DNA of 64,000 bases from the NCBI RefSeq assembly GCF_004357985.1, contig NZ_SMTF01000001.1:62001-126000 (forward strand). The letters are read 5' to 3'. The DNA comes from Luteimonas aestuarii. GTDB taxonomy: Bacteria; Pseudomonadota; Gammaproteobacteria; Xanthomonadales; Xanthomonadaceae. The notes under the pieces are model-generated. The model worked only from the letters and a program-made list of their open reading frames with translations, searched no databases and was not told where the DNA came from. The translations under genes and the position numbers were made by a program. This document shows positions 62,202-64,000 of the stretch, in pieces; within the stretch, counting starts at the first letter, position 1, and each line of letters starts with the position of its first letter.

Positions 62202-63173
62202 TCACGCGGACGCGCCCGGCCCCTGCGCCGCAGCCCAGGCAAACAGCCGTGTCGGCCGCAGGCAGCCGTCGGACAGCTCGCCCAATCCAAGGGCACGACC
62301 GTCGGGGCCAAAAATGGCGACCTGGCCGTCTCCACGGAACCCGCCCTGCACGGCCTGTCCATGCGCCAGGCGCCGGGCCTGCGTGGCGTCCACGTCCGCA
62401 GGCGCCCAAGCGGACATGCCCCGCTCGACCGGCAGCAGGCAGGCCTCCAGGCTGCGTTCGCCCCGCCCGGCCAGCGCCTGCAGTTCCTCGAGGCTCCACA
62501 TCTTCGGTTCCCTGAACGGGTCGACCCAGAGCCGACGCAACTCGGCCACGTGTGCCCCGCAGCCGAGCGCCTCACCCAGGTCGCGGACGAGGCTACGCAC
62601 GTAGGTGCCCGAGCCGCACTCCACGTGCAGGCGCAACTGCGGCGGTACGCCTTGCAGGTCGTCCAACAGGTCGCCGGCGGACTGCAATGCGAATGCGTGC
62701 ACGTCCACCTCGCGTGCCTCCACCTCCACCTGCTCGCCGCGGCGCGCCTTGGCATACAGCGGCTCGCCGCCGCGCTTGAGTGCGGAATAGATCGGCGGCC
62801 GCTGCCGGATGCGCCCGGTCAGGGCACGCAATGCCTCATCGATCTGCGGGATGCGCAGGTCGGGCACCGCGCGCGCGCGCAGCGGCTGGCCATCGGCATC
62901 ATCGGTATCGGTCACCACGCCCAGGCGCGCAACGGTGTCGTAGGCCTTGCGCGCACCCAGCAGGCCGCCAGCGATCTTGGTGGCTTCGCCGAAGCAGATC
63001 GGCAGCAGGCCGGTCGCGAGCGGATCGAGGCTGCCGGTATGGCCACCCTTTTCGGCGCGGAACAGGTGGCGTACGCGCTGCAGCGCCTGGTTGGAACTGA
63101 TGCCACGCGGCTTGTCGAGCAGCAGGATGCCGTCGAGCTTCCTGAACCTGGTGCGTGGGCGGGCGGTCATCAT
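62202..63173 (-). CDS. truB: tRNA pseudouridine(55) synthase
   Basis: 323 residues from ATG 63173 (another ATG directly follows). [18 protein letters not shown] and the catalytic [17 protein letters not shown] (catalytic Asp) with [18 protein letters not shown] are TruB. A PUA-like tail ([14 protein letters not shown]...) closes it. Makes psi55 in tRNA T-arms. No Shine-Dalgarno can be seen before the ATG, where the REP arm ends 8 nt upstream. Confidence 0.95.
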   Translation of the reverse strand: MMTARPRTRFRKLDGILLLDKPRGISSNQALQRVRHLFRAEKGGHTGSLDPLATGLLPICFGEATKIAGGLLGARKAYDTVARLGVVTDTDDADGQPLRARAVPDLRIPQIDEALRALTGRIRQRPPIYSALKRGGEPLYAKARRGEQVEVEAREVDVHAFALQSAGDLLDDLQGVPPQLRLHVECGSGTYVRSLVRDLGEALGCGAHVAELRRLWVDPFREPKMWSLEELQALAGRGERSLEACLLPVERGMSAWAPADVDATQARRLAHGQAVQGGFRGDGQVAIFGPDGRALGLGELSDGCLRPTRLFAWAAAQGPGASA

Positions 63174-63180
63174 CGCGATT

Positions 63181-63255
63181 GTAGGGCGGGTCTCGACCCG
63201 CCGCGCCTGCGGCAGTCCGGACGCGTCGTTCAAGGCGGGTCGAGACCCGCCCTAC
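63181..63255. repeat. SMAG-like GTAG REP dimer between rbfA and truB
   Basis: Two perfect 22-bp inverted copies (63181-63202 and 63234-63255) of GTAGGGCGGGTCTCGACCCG + CC, 31 bp apart. Each arm itself folds (GGCGGGTCTCGACCCGCC). GTAG-headed hairpins are typical of Stenotrophomonas-type REPs. The right arm supplies the rbfA stop codon. Confidence 0.85.
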
Positions 63256-63623
63256 GGCGCAGGCTCGTCATCCACGAGATCCGGCAGGTCGCGCAGCAGG
63301 TTGTCGATGCGTTCGCCGCGATCGACCGAATCGTCGTAATGGAAGTGCAGCTCGGGCACGTGCCGCAGCTTCACCGCCCGCGCCAGGCGAAAGCGGATCT
63401 CATGCGCCACCGCCTTCAGGCCCTTCATCGCCTCGGCGGCGCGTTCGGGCTGCAGGGCGGTCACGAACACCTTGGCATGCGCCATGTCGCGCGTGACTTC
63501 CACATCGGACACGCTGAGCGAAGGCAGGCCGTGCTCCTGCACGGCCTCGCGCACCAGCGTGCCCAGCTCGCGGCGGAGCTGGGCGGACACGCGGTCGGTA
63601 CGATGGAAGGACTTCTGCGCCAT
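63252..63623 (-). CDS. rbfA: Ribosome-binding factor A
   Basis: 123 residues from ATG 63623 (MAQKSFHRTDRV, matching related RbfA starts; GTG 63638 is an alternative). SVSDVEVTRDMAHAKVFVTAL and LRHVPELHFHYDDSVDRGERID are RbfA blocks. Helps 16S rRNA 5' end maturation in the 30S subunit. Its TAG stop (63252-63254) is part of the REP GTAG. Confidence 0.95.
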   Translation of the reverse strand: MAQKSFHRTDRVSAQLRRELGTLVREAVQEHGLPSLSVSDVEVTRDMAHAKVFVTALQPERAAEAMKGLKAVAHEIRFRLARAVKLRHVPELHFHYDDSVDRGERIDNLLRDLPDLVDDEPAP

Positions 63624-63641
63624 GCGGTCGATGCGCACGCC

Positions 63642-64000
63642 TTACAGCGTGCGCTGCACCTCGATGCGCTCGAAGCATTCGATCTGGTCGCCCGGCTGCA
63701 CGTCGTTGTACGCCTTCACGCCGATGCCGCATTCGGTGCCGCTGCGGACTTCGTCGACGTTGTCCTTGAAGCGACGCAGCGATTCCAGCTCGCCCTCGAA
63801 CACCACGGTGTTGTCGCGCAGCACGCGGATCGGCTTGGAACGCTTGACCACGCCCTCCGTGACCATGCAGCCCGCCACCGCGCCGAACTTGGAGCTGCGG
63901 AACACGTCGCGGACCTCGGCGATGCCGATGATCTCCTCGCGGATCTCCACGCCCAGCAGGCCGGACGCCACCTGCTTCACCTGGTCGATCACGTCGTAGA
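63642..64000 (-). CDS. infB: Translation initiation factor IF-2, C-terminal end (cut by window)
   Basis: C-terminal ~119 residues: [82 protein letters not shown], and [18 protein letters not shown] at the end (only parts quoted). This is IF-2 domain IV. The rest lies to the right of the window. Start of the infB-rbfA-truB order. Confidence 0.96.
   Translation of the reverse strand, partial: YDVIDQVKQVASGLLGVEIREEIIGIAEVRDVFRSSKFGAVAGCMVTEGVVKRSKPIRVLRDNTVVFEGELESLRRFKDNVDEVRSGTECGIGVKAYNDVQPGDQIECFERIEVQRTL

Overview
The window is a GC-rich chromosomal segment, densely coded on both strands, with no tRNA, rRNA, phage, insertion sequence or CRISPR array that I can see. The right end carries infB-rbfA-truB-rpsO-pnp. 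Class III polyhydroxyalkanoate synthase genes, a TonB-dependent receptor, DUF2884, DUF1800/DUF1501 genes and GTAG-type REP palindromes complete the picture. Together these point to a gammaproteobacterium of the Xanthomonadaceae/Lysobacteraceae (Luteimonas-, Lysobacter- or Pseudoxanthomonas-like). The taxonomy is inferred from gene content only.

Layout. 0-7 kb: a cut M13 peptidase, a lipoprotein amidohydrolase, RidA and a DASS anion symporter; divergent from these is a cNMP/CBS/DUF294 signalling protein followed by a DnaQ-type exonuclease. 7-18 kb: a DUF2145 pair facing an XRE regulator, a MASE2-GGDEF cyclase, a DUF47-Pit phosphate operon behind a near-perfect Pho box, a SlyD-like isomerase, DUF2884, a glutathionyl-hydroquinone reductase, a YciI-like protein and an acyltransferase. 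18-21 kb: a tightly overlapping trio of N-formylglutamate amidohydrolase, QEGLA-motif zinc peptidase and ATP-grasp ligase. 22-30 kb: an outer-membrane barrel, a secreted beta-helix protein behind a LacI-type operator, then the most remarkable locus of the window (below) and an exported S66 peptidase. 30-42 kb: small proteins, an alpha/beta hydrolase, PspC, phaC/phaE, pssA, a 3-hydroxybutyrate-oligomer hydrolase divergent from a 3-hydroxybutyrate dehydrogenase, then three two-component genes. 42-47 kb: an RND permease and its adaptor, then a doubtful ORF with a G11 tract. 47-59 kb: Nudix, a CbrA-like transporter-kinase, a TonB receptor divergent from a GntP permease, and DUF1800/DUF1501. 59-64 kb: the pnp to infB translation operon.

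Main discovery. At 25360-28103 (minus strand) a 71-residue peptide gene sits 17 nt upstream of an 836-residue protein. That protein joins, in one frame, a signal peptide, a TPR sensor, one membrane helix, a GGDEF diguanylate cyclase and a C-terminal tetrapyrrole-methylase-fold domain. The last domain carries the Tyr/Arg/Tyr/Tyr active-site set, in exact spacing, of the alpha-N-methyltransferases that make borosin RiPPs (OphMA, SonM). The small peptide has the look of a split-borosin precursor: a helical binding domain plus a short C-terminal core. If correct, a backbone N-methylating RiPP enzyme is hard-wired to a membrane c-di-GMP sensor.

How genes work together. PhaC/PhaE store polyhydroxybutyrate; the oligomer hydrolase and BdhA degrade it; the GntP permease may move 3-hydroxybutyrate. 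DUF47 and Pit import phosphate under probable PhoB control. The 3' region is the housekeeping translation/RNA-decay operon, with a REP dimer inserted between rbfA and truB that supplies the rbfA stop codon.
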